This document shows, piece by piece, positions 7,447 to 15,922 of a stretch of DNA of 35,205 nucleotides. The notes under the pieces are model-generated. The model saw nothing but the letters and a program-made list of their open reading frames with translations, ran no database searches and was not told the DNA's origin. Origin of the DNA: Candidatus Aminicenantota bacterium (GTDB taxonomy: Bacteria > Acidobacteriota > Aminicenantia > Aminicenantales > UBA4085); contig JADGNV010000040.1 in NCBI GenBank assembly GCA_017883285.1, forward strand, positions 1 to 35,205. Direction: 5' to 3'. The stretch's first letter is position 1. Each line of letters starts with the position of its first letter. Position numbers and translations under genes: made by a program.

Positions 7447-10119
7447 TTTTTCCGTCGATAAAATCCGGACCGGCCCCAGAAGTCCGCTCACCGGCTCGCC
7501 GCGCGAAAACGCATCGGCCCATCGGACTTGGGCGGTGTTCGTGACTTCGATTTCGAGGACGTTGTTTCCGGCCTGCACCAGTCCCGAGATTTCCCACAAA
7601 TAAGGTGGTGCGATCCGGACGCCGGCGCTCTTGCCGTTGATCTTCAACTCGGCGATTTCTCCCACCACCCCCGCATCGACCGCGAAGCCCGCTCCGGCCT
7701 GCGCGCTCTCGATCCTCAGTGCGGCTCGATATCGCATCGTTCCGGCGAACCGCTCCCCGCCCGGCCAGCGCCGCCAGTCGGCCAGCTCTTTTTTGATGGT
7801 AGCCGGCTTCGCCTCCCGGCCCTCATCATCGAGCTCGACGACCTCCCAGCTCGGCCGGAATTCCCGCGCGTTACGGTAGACGGGGAGCGGTTCGGTAGGC
7901 GGGACCTTGTCCGCGAGGAACAGGGCCCAGAGCCCATAGGGAGGGATGTCGATCGTGATTTCCAATCCCTCCGCGGTCCGGCGCGAAGGAACCGCCCGAT
8001 ACGCGTCCGCGGCGGCATCGTAGCGGACGGCGGCCTCGGCAGTGCTCCGCACCACGAGCCGCCCCGCCGCGTTCGCGTCCAGCGAGCGGTTGTGCAGGAG
8101 AATCCATTCCCCGCCGGCCGCTTTCCGGCGTGAGGCCATCAGATGCGGGGCCCGGGGCTCCAGGCTCATCACGCCCGCGCCCGCCGCGACGAGCATCGGC
8201 CCGACCTCGGGCAACGCCCGGAGCGCCGCTCCCGGCGCGCGCTTCAGCCGCTCCACGGACTTCCGGACGTTTTCGTCTCCGCGGCCGTCCACCGACCCTT
8301 CGGGATAGCGGTCGACGACGACCACCCGGCCGCCCCGTTCGGCGAAATCGGCGAGCCGCGCGACGACACCTGATGGTGCGTAGCGGACCGACGGCAGGAC
8401 GACCGTCGCGAATTCCTGTCCGTTGAAAATCCAGCGTCCGTTTCTCAGCGTTCCGCCCTTCTCCCAGGTTTCGTAAGGCAGGACGACGGTTGTCAACTGC
8501 CTGTTTTCGAGCGCCCGGACGACGGGCGCCGCCGTCTCCGCCGGCCCCACCCAGCCCGACTCGGCCGTGTAAAGAACAGCCGCGTCGAACGCCGGCGTAC
8601 TGTCCAGCAGCACGCCCTGCAACCGCTTGGCGTAGTCGGCCCAGGCCGCGTAATAACGCCACTGCGGGTTGCCGCTCGTCCGGTTGAAATGGGGCGGGCA
8701 GTCCGGGTCGTGGTATTTCATGGTCACGGCGTGGGGCGAGATGAAATCGATGCCGTTCACGAAGTGCCAGTCGCCGATCCATTTCGCCATCCGGAGGCCT
8801 TCGCCCCAGCCGTTGGCCCCGAAGGCTTCGGAAAAGATCTCGGTCCTGCTCTTGATCAACGCCGCGCCCCGGGCCATGGCCGGGAGGCCGAACTGGAAAA
8901 ATTCCTGATCCCAGGGCTCCGGAGAGTTGGCGACCCAGGCGTTCGTCCCGGAGTCGAGGCCGGGCGTCACCTGGTAGCCGACGATGTCGATGCCCGGGAC
9001 GTCGAAGTACCGCATCGCCCGGAACCAGTGCCCCGGGCCGTAGCCGAGCTGGCGGTCGGCGCCGTTGTCCTCGACGAGGTGGCCGATGAGCCGGACGCCG
9101 TGGCGGCGGCACCATTCCTGCTGGGGCTTGAAGAACGTTTCGGCGAAACAGTCCGCGTAGGCGTCCATGAGGTCGTAGCGCGCCGTCCGTCCGCGCATGC
9201 CGAGATCATACCAGAGCGAAGCCAGCAGAGGCCTGGGATCGTAGCCTTTGCGGCGTTGGAAGTATCCGGCGAACGCCGGCGACCAGGGCATGGGCTTCCC
9301 GGGCGTTCCGGGCAGACTGTCGTAGGACGTGACGTTGCGGAAGCCGGTCTCGTCGCTGAAAAAACCCTTGATCGTTTTGCCGAAATCGGGGCCAAAATGG
9401 GCGTAGGTCGCCTCGTGCGTCAGGCGGATGAACGCCTCCACTGCTTTCGGGTTGAGGACGTCGATCATTGTGTCCATCCGCCAGCCGGCCTTCGGCGTCT
9501 CGGGGGCGGAGACGGCCCAAGTCAGGCGCCACTGGCCCTTCGGGACGGCCCACCGCACGCTCCGGAGATCCTTGTCGACGGCCGACGCCGCTAGGTCCAC
9601 GGCCTGCGCATCGGGCCGGGCGGGGACGGGGAAGGAGGCCACGGAGACGATTGTCTCGCTCTTGTCGAGGCCGCCGGGGATGTCCCAGATCCGGACCTCG
9701 GTCGGCCCCTCGAGCGTGAGCGTCTTCTCGTTCAGGACATGGTGGGTGAAGGCGGGGTCGAGCTCGACGACCTTTCCACCGGCGACGCCGCTCGGATACA
9801 TCCACTCGTCGAAGATCCAAACCTCGAGCCCCAGCCGGCGCGCCTCCGCGACGGCGACGCCCAGATCATCCCACCATTTCGGGCCCAGGTAGTCCGGGTG
9901 GGGCCGCGATTCCCAGACGAAGCCGGTGTTCCCGCCGTCGGCGACTTCCTGGATGACCTTGCGTATGATTTCGGGCGGCTGGCCCTGGGTCCAGAGCAGG
10001 GGGACGAGCGACGGCCGGGGACGGGCGGGAGCGGGGGCCTGCGAGAACGTTATGCCGCCGTAAAGCAACATCAGCCCCAGCAGGATTAAGCGCGAACTGA
10101 CGACAAGCTTTCTGTTCAT
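7423..10119 (-). CDS. Glycoside hydrolase, GH106-like (alpha-L-rhamnosidase type)
   Basis: About 898 residues with a signal peptide (MNRKLVVSSRLILLGLMLLYGGITFSQ) followed by a Pro/Ala-rich linker. The N-terminal two thirds read as a TIM-barrel hydrolase: PLLWTQGQPPEIIRKVIQEV near residue 40, then GNTGFVWESRPHPDYLGPKWWDDL, LEVWIFDEWMYPSG and the acidic GFFSDETGF, which may carry a catalytic carboxylate. The last ~150 residues resemble a galactose-binding-type beta sandwich (AALRIESAQAGAGFAVD...VGEIAELKINGKSAGVRIAPPY). This architecture fits GH106 and related large rhamnosidase-like enzymes that trim plant or microbial polysaccharides in the periplasm; the sugar specificity is inferred. A modest GGAG precedes ATG 10119. 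It converges on the MEMO gene with a 24-bp tail overlap. Confidence 0.8.
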   Translation of the reverse strand: MNRKLVVSSRLILLGLMLLYGGITFSQAPAPARPRPSLVPLLWTQGQPPEIIRKVIQEVADGGNTGFVWESRPHPDYLGPKWWDDLGVAVAEARRLGLEVWIFDEWMYPSGVAGGKVVELDPAFTHHVLNEKTLTLEGPTEVRIWDIPGGLDKSETIVSVASFPVPARPDAQAVDLAASAVDKDLRSVRWAVPKGQWRLTWAVSAPETPKAGWRMDTMIDVLNPKAVEAFIRLTHEATYAHFGPDFGKTIKGFFSDETGFRNVTSYDSLPGTPGKPMPWSPAFAGYFQRRKGYDPRPLLASLWYDLGMRGRTARYDLMDAYADCFAETFFKPQQEWCRRHGVRLIGHLVEDNGADRQLGYGPGHWFRAMRYFDVPGIDIVGYQVTPGLDSGTNAWVANSPEPWDQEFFQFGLPAMARGAALIKSRTEIFSEAFGANGWGEGLRMAKWIGDWHFVNGIDFISPHAVTMKYHDPDCPPHFNRTSGNPQWRYYAAWADYAKRLQGVLLDSTPAFDAAVLYTAESGWVGPAETAAPVVRALENRQLTTVVLPYETWEKGGTLRNGRWIFNGQEFATVVLPSVRYAPSGVVARLADFAERGGRVVVVDRYPEGSVDGRGDENVRKSVERLKRAPGAALRALPEVGPMLVAAGAGVMSLEPRAPHLMASRRKAAGGEWILLHNRSLDANAAGRLVVRSTAEAAVRYDAAADAYRAVPSRRTAEGLEITIDIPPYGLWALFLADKVPPTEPLPVYRNAREFRPSWEVVELDDEGREAKPATIKKELADWRRWPGGERFAGTMRYRAALRIESAQAGAGFAVDAGVVGEIAELKINGKSAGVRIAPPYLWEISGLVQAGNNVLEIEVTNTAQVRWADAFSRGEPVSGLLGPVRILSTEKLIQIIAD

Positions 10120-10305
10120 GGCCGGATCTCCAGGTTCCTTTGCATGGGCGATTCAAAATCGGGGAACCGTTCCGATATTCCGGCTTATAACACAGGGAAA
10201 AAAGGGAAGTCAAAAGAATGAAGCCCGCTCATCGAGGTGACAGTCAACGAAGCGCGGCGCCTGGACCGGGCCGACGTCAACTTTCGTTGCGGGGCGCGCT
10301 GCTCG

Positions 10306-10563
10306 TCAATTCGGGAGAAGCGATTCGAGTCTCGCGTCCGAAACCCGCCCCAGGTCCGCGCGGCCGGGCCGCTTCCGCCGGCGGCGCTCGGCGTCGATGC
10401 CCGCCACGAAGTTCCGATACAGCCGGGCCTCGGGGAGACCGAGCCGCTCCGCCATCCGGCAGACCGTCTCGAATTCCCGCCGCGACCTCAGGCTGTGGTC
10501 TTGCCCGTAGGCGAAGGCCCAGAGGTCCATCAGAACCAGCGCCGTCGTCCGTTCAGGTCCCAT
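10306..10563 (-). CDS. Small basic hypothetical protein
   Basis: About 85 residues from ATG 10563, chosen because GGATGAGGAG precedes it at normal spacing; the frame is open further upstream without a comparable site. I do not recognise the family. The first 50 residues look like a compact alpha-helical domain (ALVLMDLWAFAYGQDHSL, RREFETVCRMAERLGLPEAR); the C-terminal half is strongly basic (DAERRRRKRPGRADLGRV). No signal peptide or Cys motif. It stands alone between the glycoside hydrolase start and the divergent menC-like gene. High GC makes chance open frames common here, so coding status is only moderately supported. Confidence 0.5.
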   Translation of the reverse strand: MGPERTTALVLMDLWAFAYGQDHSLRSRREFETVCRMAERLGLPEARLYRNFVAGIDAERRRRKRPGRADLGRVSDARLESLLPN

Positions 10564-10710
10564 CGGTATTCTCCTCATCCAACCATTTCTTTTGCAATTC
10601 TCGTGCCAGAATGAGGAATCCCTCACCCTTCGGCTCAGGCCGTTGGCGCAGTCAGTCCGCAGCCGCTCCAGGCCCTTGCCGAACCCGATCCTGGGCCGGT
10701 GCGGCCGCGC

Positions 10711-10731
10711 CCTATGCCCTGCCGGCATAGG
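10711..10731. other. Short hairpin upstream of the menC-like gene
   Basis: An 8-bp perfect stem CCTATGCC / GGCATAGG with a 5-nt loop lies in the 249-bp divergent intergenic region. No T-run follows directly (a T6 tract begins about 20 bases on), so it is not a convincing terminator. Confidence 0.3.
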
Positions 10732-10812
10732 ACGAGGCAAAGCCCTCTGGTTAATTTTTTCGGCCGAGTGTGATAGGCTTTAGGGACGAAGCTGCCGAAC
10801 CAGGAGGACCCG

Positions 10813-11922
10813 ATGCGCATCGAACGGATCGAAATCCGCTATACCAAGATGGAGCTCGTGACGTCGTTCGAAACGTCCATGGGCGTCGAAACCCACGAGC
10901 ACCATATTCACGTCCGTGTCGATGGCGAGGGCGTGACGGGCTGGGGGGAATGCGTCGTCGAAGACATCCCCCTCTATTCCTCGGAAACGGTCGACACCGC
11001 GTGGCACGTCCTGCGCGATTGCCTGGTCCCGGCCGTGCTGGGACGGACCATCGGCCGCGTGGACGAGGCCGTCGCCCTCTGGGCCAGGTTCCGGGGCCAC
11101 CGCATGGCTAAGGCGGGCCTTGAATCAGCCCTGTGGGACGCGCTGGCCAAGGCGAAAGGGGTCTCCCTGTCCAAGTTCCTGGGCGGCATCCGGGACCGCG
11201 TCCCGGTCGGCGTCAGCGTCGGGCTGCAGGCTTCGCCCGAAGCCCTGGTGAAAAAGGTCGCGGGCCATCTGGCGGAAGGCTACCATCGGATCAAGATCAA
11301 GATCGCGCCGGGCCGGGACGTCGCCCTGGTCAAGGCCCTCCGCAAGGAGTTCCCCGTCCTTCTCCTCCAGGTCGATGCCAACTCGGCCTACGAATTGGGC
11401 GACGCCGCCGTGTTCAAAGCCATGGATGACGACAATCTCCTGCTGATCGAACAGCCGCTGAGCTACGAGGACATCTACGACCATTCCAAGCTGCAGAAGG
11501 AGCTCAAGACGCCCATCTGCCTGGACGAGAGCATCCACTCCCTGGCCGATGCGCGCGCCGCGGTCGAACTCCAAAGCTGCCGGGTGATCAACATCAAGCC
11601 CGGCCGCGTCGGCGGCTTTTCAGAATCGAAGAAGATCCACGATTTCTGCGCCTCGGTCGGCGTCCCGGTGTGGCACGGTGGGATGCTGGAATCGGGCATC
11701 GGCCGGGCGGGCAACGTCGCCCTGGCCTCGCTCTCCAATTTCACCCTGCCGGGCGACATTTCGGCCAGCCGGCGCTATTACAAGCAGGACATCGTGGAGC
11801 CCGAATTCGTCATCGACCGCGATTCCATGATGGCCGTCCCGACCGGACCTGGCATCGGGGTCGAGGTCCAGATGGACCGCCTGGAGCGCGTCACGGTCCG
11901 GAAGCAGGAATTCAGGGCGTGA
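10813..11922 (+). CDS. menC: Enolase-superfamily enzyme, o-succinylbenzoate synthase / N-succinylamino-acid racemase type
   Basis: 369 residues, normal for the MLE/OSBS branch of the enolase superfamily. ATG 10813 follows AGGAGG at good spacing. The N-terminal capping domain (1-125) contains GEGVTGWGECV; the barrel has the KxK motif (RIKIKI, Lys161/Lys163), metal ligands Asp188 (QVDANSAY), Glu213 (LIEQPL) and Asp238 (CLDESI), and the second catalytic Lys262 (NIKPGRVGG), followed by HGGMLESGIGRAGN. These match the OSBS/NSAR group, which makes o-succinylbenzoate for menaquinone and/or racemises N-acylamino acids. No other men gene is nearby, so the racemase activity is equally possible; the symbol is by family. 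Sixteen bases downstream is a beta-lactamase remnant on the same strand, suggesting a former peptide- or amino-acid-processing operon. Confidence 0.88.
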   Translation: MRIERIEIRYTKMELVTSFETSMGVETHEHHIHVRVDGEGVTGWGECVVEDIPLYSSETVDTAWHVLRDCLVPAVLGRTIGRVDEAVALWARFRGHRMAKAGLESALWDALAKAKGVSLSKFLGGIRDRVPVGVSVGLQASPEALVKKVAGHLAEGYHRIKIKIAPGRDVALVKALRKEFPVLLLQVDANSAYELGDAAVFKAMDDDNLLLIEQPLSYEDIYDHSKLQKELKTPICLDESIHSLADARAAVELQSCRVINIKPGRVGGFSESKKIHDFCASVGVPVWHGGMLESGIGRAGNVALASLSNFTLPGDISASRRYYKQDIVEPEFVIDRDSMMAVPTGPGIGVEVQMDRLERVTVRKQEFRA

Positions 11923-11938
11923 AATGGAGGAAGCACCC

Positions 11939-12190
11939 ATGAAAGACCGTAACTTCTTTGCCCGCTCTCGCCGCCCGGTTTTATCCGCGTTCATTATCCT
12001 GTTATTCGCCTCCGCCTTCGGCTGGGGCGGCGCGTATTACACGGCGTACTGGGTCGATCCCGCGGAGCAGCTCGTCTGTGTCCTCATGACCCAGCTCCTG
12101 CCCGCGACCGGGAGCGATCTCCAGGGCAAATTCCGGACGCTCGTCTATCAGTCCATCGTCGATTCCTACGAGAAACGGCCTGGCTTTTAA
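11939..12190 (+). pseudogene. Internally deleted beta-lactamase-family serine hydrolase (signal peptide plus C-terminus)
   Basis: An 83-residue frame with its own GGAGG and ATG at 11939. Residues 1-28 look like a signal peptide (FFARSRRPVLSAFIILLFASA). From about residue 29 the sequence reads like the last ~55 residues of class C beta-lactamase/esterase proteins: FGWGGAYYTAYWVDPAEQLV, CVLMTQLLPATGSDLQGKFRTLVYQSIVD. The catalytic SxxK and YxN motifs and some 300-400 residues that normally lie between are absent. The simplest reading is one in-frame internal deletion that fused the signal peptide to the C-terminus. It may still be translated behind menC, but cannot be an active hydrolase. Not seen: any downstream continuation. 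Confidence 0.75.
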
Positions 12191-12236
12191 GCGCGGGGGG
12201 CGCGGACCGGAAGACGCCCCGGGCCGGGCGGCATCC

Positions 12237-12641
12237 TCATCCGGTTTTCCAGATTTTCAGGGGATAATATTCCCCGATCCGGTCGAAGTCCGAATCGCCG
12301 TGGAGGAGGTATAGATCATTTTCCATTGCCGTCAGGGCGATCAGGCAGTCGATGGAGCCGCCGATCGTGACCCCCTTCTGCCTCAATCCCAAATATATTT
12401 TGGCGGCCGCCGCGTAAGATTCCCGCCCGCCCTTGAATCCATAAAACACCTGTGTATCCAGGTAATCTTTCAGCTTTTTATAGTCTTTCTCGGACCGGCA
12501 GCCTTGCAGCGTTTCGAGATAAATGAACTCGTTGATGCCGAAGGGGATTCCCATCTCCAGGATCCTCTCAAACGACTCCGCGCCGCGGCTCCTGGCGCCC
12601 TGAAGAAAATCGATCAGGACCGAGGTGTCGACGAGAATCAC
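12237..12641 (-). CDS. vapC: PIN-domain ribonuclease toxin VapC
   Basis: 134 residues, typical of VapC. The PIN acidic residues are all visible: Asp5 (MILVDTSVLIDF), Glu43 (EFIYLETLQG), Asp98 (GGSIDCLIAL) and Asp116/Asp118 (LLHGDSDFDRI). VapC toxins are Mg-dependent endoribonucleases that cut tRNA or rRNA and are held inactive by VapB. Translation starts at GTG 12641, which overlaps the vapB stop as GTGA, so the two are translationally coupled. The following 46 bases separate it from the convergent beta-lactamase remnant. Confidence 0.93.
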   Translation of the reverse strand: MILVDTSVLIDFLQGARSRGAESFERILEMGIPFGINEFIYLETLQGCRSEKDYKKLKDYLDTQVFYGFKGGRESYAAAAKIYLGLRQKGVTIGGSIDCLIALTAMENDLYLLHGDSDFDRIGEYYPLKIWKTG

Positions 12642-12835
12642 CGCCGCCTCAATTTCTTGTAATCGTATCCCGCGGCGAATTCTATTTTTCCCCGGATCTC
12701 TTTCAAGTCGCGCCGCTTCCGTCCCGCGATGAACTCTTCGAGCGCCTGGCGGACCGCGTCTCTTTTCGTCTTGGCTCCGGACAGTCGCAAGGCTTCCTCC
12801 ATCAAATCGTCGGCGATTACGATATTCGTGCGCAT
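12638..12835 (-). CDS. vapB: VapB-family antitoxin
   Basis: 65 residues from ATG 12835 (MRTNIVIADDLMEEAL); a GTG three codons upstream is in frame but lies closer to the promoter and is less likely. The N-terminal beta strand plus helix-helix (RTNIVIADDLMEEALRLSG, KTKRDAVRQALEEFI) is the ribbon-helix-helix pattern of the VapB/MazE-like antitoxins of Pfam VapB_antitoxin. The basic C-terminal tail (AGRKRRDLKEIRGKIEFAAGYDYKKLRRR) would wrap into the VapC active site. It should bind the palindrome over its own promoter and repress the operon together with VapC. Confidence 0.92.
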   Translation of the reverse strand: MRTNIVIADDLMEEALRLSGAKTKRDAVRQALEEFIAGRKRRDLKEIRGKIEFAAGYDYKKLRRR

Positions 12836-12884
12836 ATTATACACCTATGTATACACATTATAAGGTGTATTATTGCGCTGTCAA
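12836..12884 (-). promoter_or_regulatory. vapBC promoter and palindromic operator
   Basis: On the minus strand a perfect -35 TTGACA (12884-12879) and perfect -10 TATAAT (12862-12857) are 16 bases apart. The inverted repeat ATTATACACC (12836-12845) / GGTGTATTAT (12864-12873) matches at 9 of 10 positions and flanks the -10; a smaller GTATAC palindrome lies between the arms. This is the layout expected of an autoregulated toxin-antitoxin operator. Confidence 0.8.
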
Positions 12885-12915
12885 TCCTCCCAATATTGTC
12901 GGTAGGACGGACGCC

Positions 12916-12970
12916 GGAATTCGGTGACACGATCCCAATTCAAGAGAATTGGGTCATGTCACCGAATTCC
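12916..12970. repeat. Large REP-like hairpin (GGAATTCGGTGACA type)
   Basis: Arms beginning GGAATTCGGTGACA and ending CCCAATTC pair with the reverse sequence over about 25 bp with one short asymmetric bulge (CGAT against TCA) and a 4-nt loop. It is intergenic between vapB and the phosphoesterase stop. It could end transcription of the leftward phosphoesterase gene, but there is no T-run. It resembles REP/MITE-like dispersed hairpins; only one copy is in the window. Confidence 0.75.
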
Positions 12971-13026
12971 TGAGGAAAGACGGATACCGGGCCGGATTAT
13001 TCTCGGACGGCGATCCGGCAACCGCC

Positions 13027-15777
13027 CTAATCTTCGTCCCTGTCCGGGCGGGCGCGGACCGCCCACTCGGGGTAGGGGACCGAGGTCCCCTTGACGGCCC
13101 GCCAGAGGATTTGGTTAAGGACGTCCTCGGGACAGGCGTCGGGCCGCGAGAAATCGAGCCGGGCCGACATCGCCGCGTCGTTCCGGAGCTGGGGATTGGG
13201 GATCTTCTTTTTCGGCGGATTCAGCGTGGCATAGGGGATGTTGCTCGGGACGGCGGCGAACGGACGGAAGTCGGGCTTGTCGGTGAAACAGTCGAACATC
13301 GGCGTTGCGGCCGCGTCGAACTGGTTCATGGGGGGCAGGCCGAGGATCTGCTCGATGGTCCGGAGAAGGCTGACCGTGTTGTAGGGCGTGCTGACGACCG
13401 CGCCGCGCTTCGTGTAGGGACTGACGACGTAGGCCGTGGTCCGATAGCCGCTGACGTGGTCCCAGCCGTCCTGGGGGTCGTCCTCGATCCCGAAGATGAC
13501 GGTGTCCTTCCAGAACCGGCTCTTCCCGATCGCCTCGACGATCCGGCCGAAGGCCCGGTCGTTGTCGGCCGCATAGGCCGCCGGTGTGGGCAGGCCTTCC
13601 TTGGTGCCGCTGGTGTGGTCGTTGGGGAGGCAGATCAGGACGAGATCGGGAAATTCGCCGGACTTCTCGAACTCCGCGAGCTCCTTGATGAACTGGTCGG
13701 CCCGGAAGGCGTCGGGCACCTCCATGCTCCAGCCGATCGTCTTGGTGGCCAGATAGGGGCGGAGCGATTCGATGGCCGGCTCGCTGCCGAACAGGATCTC
13801 GCCCCTGGGCTGGGTGTATTCGCGCCAGCAGGCCTGCCAGTCGATGTCGTCCTTGCGCTTCGGGTCGGCCCAGCGGACGACGGGCATGGCGAACTCGCCG
13901 TAATCCCGCAGGGTCCGGCCGTGGCGGATGACGTTGTCCCAGAGGAAGCCGGTCGGGGCGTAGGCTAGGGCGTCGACCTCGCTTTCGCCCATGCCGTCGG
14001 GATAGCTCCGCGGCCAGCCGGCGAACGACTTCTCGAGGTAGTCCGTGCCGAAGCCCGACATGGTCCACTGGTGGCCGTCGGCGCTGAGGATGCTGCAGCA
14101 GAAGGTGTTGTCGAGCAGGGCGAACTCGCGGACCATCTTGTGCTGGTTGGGCGTCACGCGCTCGCCGAATAGGACGAGCGACGGGTCGCCGTTCGCCTCT
14201 AGGATGTCCCCGAGCACCTGGTCGTAGGACCGGTTCTCCTTGATGACGTAGACCACGTGCTTGAAGACGCTCGGCTCCCCGATCCGCTCGGGCACGGGCC
14301 GCGGCGGCTGGTTGGTCCGCGGCGGTTGCTTGGCCCCGGTGATGAGCTCCTGGTGGAAGTTCGCCCAGACGACGGCCGAGAGCTTCGGCAGCTCGTCCGT
14401 CGCGGGGATGGGGAGGATCGACAGGGAGCCGTGGTACTGGTGGGAATTGAATCCCTTGCCCCCGGTCCGCTTCTCCTCGCCGGGGACGGTCGCGACGCCC
14501 TTGATGTTGGCCACGATGAGCTTGTCGAGGCCGGCATGGTAGAGGATCGCGCCGGGGAACCAGCCGACCGGGATCGCGCCCAGGAATTCCGAGGCGCGCT
14601 GGGCAGGCTTGAAGTCGATGACGGCCACCGCGTTCTGCGTTCCGTTCGCCACGTAAAGGGTGGCTCCTTTCGGGTCGAAGGCCAGGGCGTTCGGCGAGGC
14701 GCCGAAGAGGTCGGCCGGCAAGGGCTTGGCCCAGATGGTCTCCACGACGGCGTTCGTGCGCGTATCGATAACGCTGAGCGTGTCGCTCGCCGCGTTGGCG
14801 CAGACGACGTAGCGGCGGTCGGGCGAGACGGCCAGGCCCGAGGCGTGCAGCTGGACGAGGACCTCGGCCGCGGTCTTTCCTGCCTCGAGGTCGATCACCG
14901 AGACCGAACCTTCGTTGGCGATGAACGTTTTGGAATCGACCTTGACCAGGGTTCCTTTGCCGGCCGGGCCGGTCAGGTCGCCCGGCTGGGGGCGCCGCCC
15001 GCCCCAATTGCTCACATAGGCTTTCGTGCCGACGAGGACGACGTCGAAGGGCGCCACGCCGACATCGAAGAAGCGGAGGGGCTTGCCGGTGGCGGCGTCG
15101 AACTCGCCCAGGCGGTTCGACAGGTTGAGGACGACGTAGAGGCGAGCGCCGTCGGACGACACGGCGATCCCCGAGGGGATCTCCTCCTCGCGCTTCGGCG
15201 CGTTGGCTGGAGGCAGGGGCAAGGAGACGAGCCCCGTGATCGTCCCGTCCGGCATGACGTCGAACACCTTGATGTTGCCGTTGACGTTGCTCATGTAGAG
15301 GCGGCGGCCGTCGGGCGAAAACGCCAGGCCGGTGTAGCTCACCTGGCCCTTGTCGTCGGGTTCCAGAATATTTTCGGATGACGTTTCAGGCTTATGCGCG
15401 TCCGGCGGGTCGGGTGGCAGGAAGACCCGCTGCCGGATCTGGCCCGTCACCGGGTCGAGCGCGACCAGTTCGTGGGTCTTTCCAGCGGTCACGAGCAGCT
15501 TGCCGTCGGGGCTGAGGGCCAGGACCTGCGGCCGTAGGCCGGGCAGCTCCACCTGGAGACCCGCTGGCGTGACGATCTGGTTCACCGGCAGCTTCGTCGG
15601 CGGGGCGAGGACCGTGGGCGCCGGGTCCTTCTGGTCGGCGGAACAGGCGAGAAAGAGAACGAGGAACAGGCCGAGGACCGCTGCGGTCCGGACCGAGGAG
15701 AAGCGGACGATGCGCTCCGAACGGCCGCGGTCGAGCTCCGATGAGGAAGCCTTTGATGATTTTATTATGGGCAACAT
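13027..15777 (-). CDS. YncE-type beta-propeller / phosphoesterase fusion (alkaline-phosphatase superfamily)
   Basis: 916 residues. After a basic N-terminus and a hydrophobic segment ending in a possible lipobox (VLGLFLVLFLAC) the protein has a beta-propeller of YVTN/YncE-like repeats (about 60-440; for example VSPDRRYVVCANAASDTLSV, YVANGTQNAVAVIDFKP). The C-terminal half is a phosphoesterase domain of the type in acid phosphatases and phospholipases C: HVVYVIKENRSYDQVLGDI, LPNDHTSGTKEG, FGIEDDPQDGWDHVSGYRT, YNTVSLLRTIEQILGLPPMN. Asp/His metal ligands in these motifs are present. It is likely an exported or lipid-anchored phosphohydrolase with a propeller as binding module; the substrate is unknown. 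The start at ATG 15777 lacks a clear Shine-Dalgarno, so the N-terminus is the least certain part. Confidence 0.88.
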   Translation of the reverse strand: MLPIIKSSKASSSELDRGRSERIVRFSSVRTAAVLGLFLVLFLACSADQKDPAPTVLAPPTKLPVNQIVTPAGLQVELPGLRPQVLALSPDGKLLVTAGKTHELVALDPVTGQIRQRVFLPPDPPDAHKPETSSENILEPDDKGQVSYTGLAFSPDGRRLYMSNVNGNIKVFDVMPDGTITGLVSLPLPPANAPKREEEIPSGIAVSSDGARLYVVLNLSNRLGEFDAATGKPLRFFDVGVAPFDVVLVGTKAYVSNWGGRRPQPGDLTGPAGKGTLVKVDSKTFIANEGSVSVIDLEAGKTAAEVLVQLHASGLAVSPDRRYVVCANAASDTLSVIDTRTNAVVETIWAKPLPADLFGASPNALAFDPKGATLYVANGTQNAVAVIDFKPAQRASEFLGAIPVGWFPGAILYHAGLDKLIVANIKGVATVPGEEKRTGGKGFNSHQYHGSLSILPIPATDELPKLSAVVWANFHQELITGAKQPPRTNQPPRPVPERIGEPSVFKHVVYVIKENRSYDQVLGDILEANGDPSLVLFGERVTPNQHKMVREFALLDNTFCCSILSADGHQWTMSGFGTDYLEKSFAGWPRSYPDGMGESEVDALAYAPTGFLWDNVIRHGRTLRDYGEFAMPVVRWADPKRKDDIDWQACWREYTQPRGEILFGSEPAIESLRPYLATKTIGWSMEVPDAFRADQFIKELAEFEKSGEFPDLVLICLPNDHTSGTKEGLPTPAAYAADNDRAFGRIVEAIGKSRFWKDTVIFGIEDDPQDGWDHVSGYRTTAYVVSPYTKRGAVVSTPYNTVSLLRTIEQILGLPPMNQFDAAATPMFDCFTDKPDFRPFAAVPSNIPYATLNPPKKKIPNPQLRNDAAMSARLDFSRPDACPEDVLNQILWRAVKGTSVPYPEWAVRARPDRDED

Positions 15778-15854
15778 GAGAGGGGAATTGTAGGAGATTC
15801 GGGACCGGGATACAAGCCCCGGCCGGAGTCCGGGATCGCGCCCTGGAACGGCCC

Positions 15855-15883
15855 TTGTGGACGCCGTTTTTATTTAATAGAAT
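15855..15883 (+). promoter_or_regulatory. Candidate promoter of the M64 peptidase gene
   Basis: TTGTGG (15855-15860) and TAGAAT (15878-15883) are spaced by 17 bases, with an A/T-rich stretch just before the -10, in the 145-bp divergent intergenic region. The -35 is weak. Confidence 0.4.
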
Positions 15884-15922
15884 CAGGCCTGAGGCCCGCG
15901 TTTCACGAAAAAGGAGCTGCCT

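Noticed and set aside
14257-15381. 374-codon plus-strand open frame inside the phosphoesterase gene
   Set aside because: The sense-strand product has clear propeller and phosphoesterase motifs; this one is Asp/Gly/Arg-rich noise.
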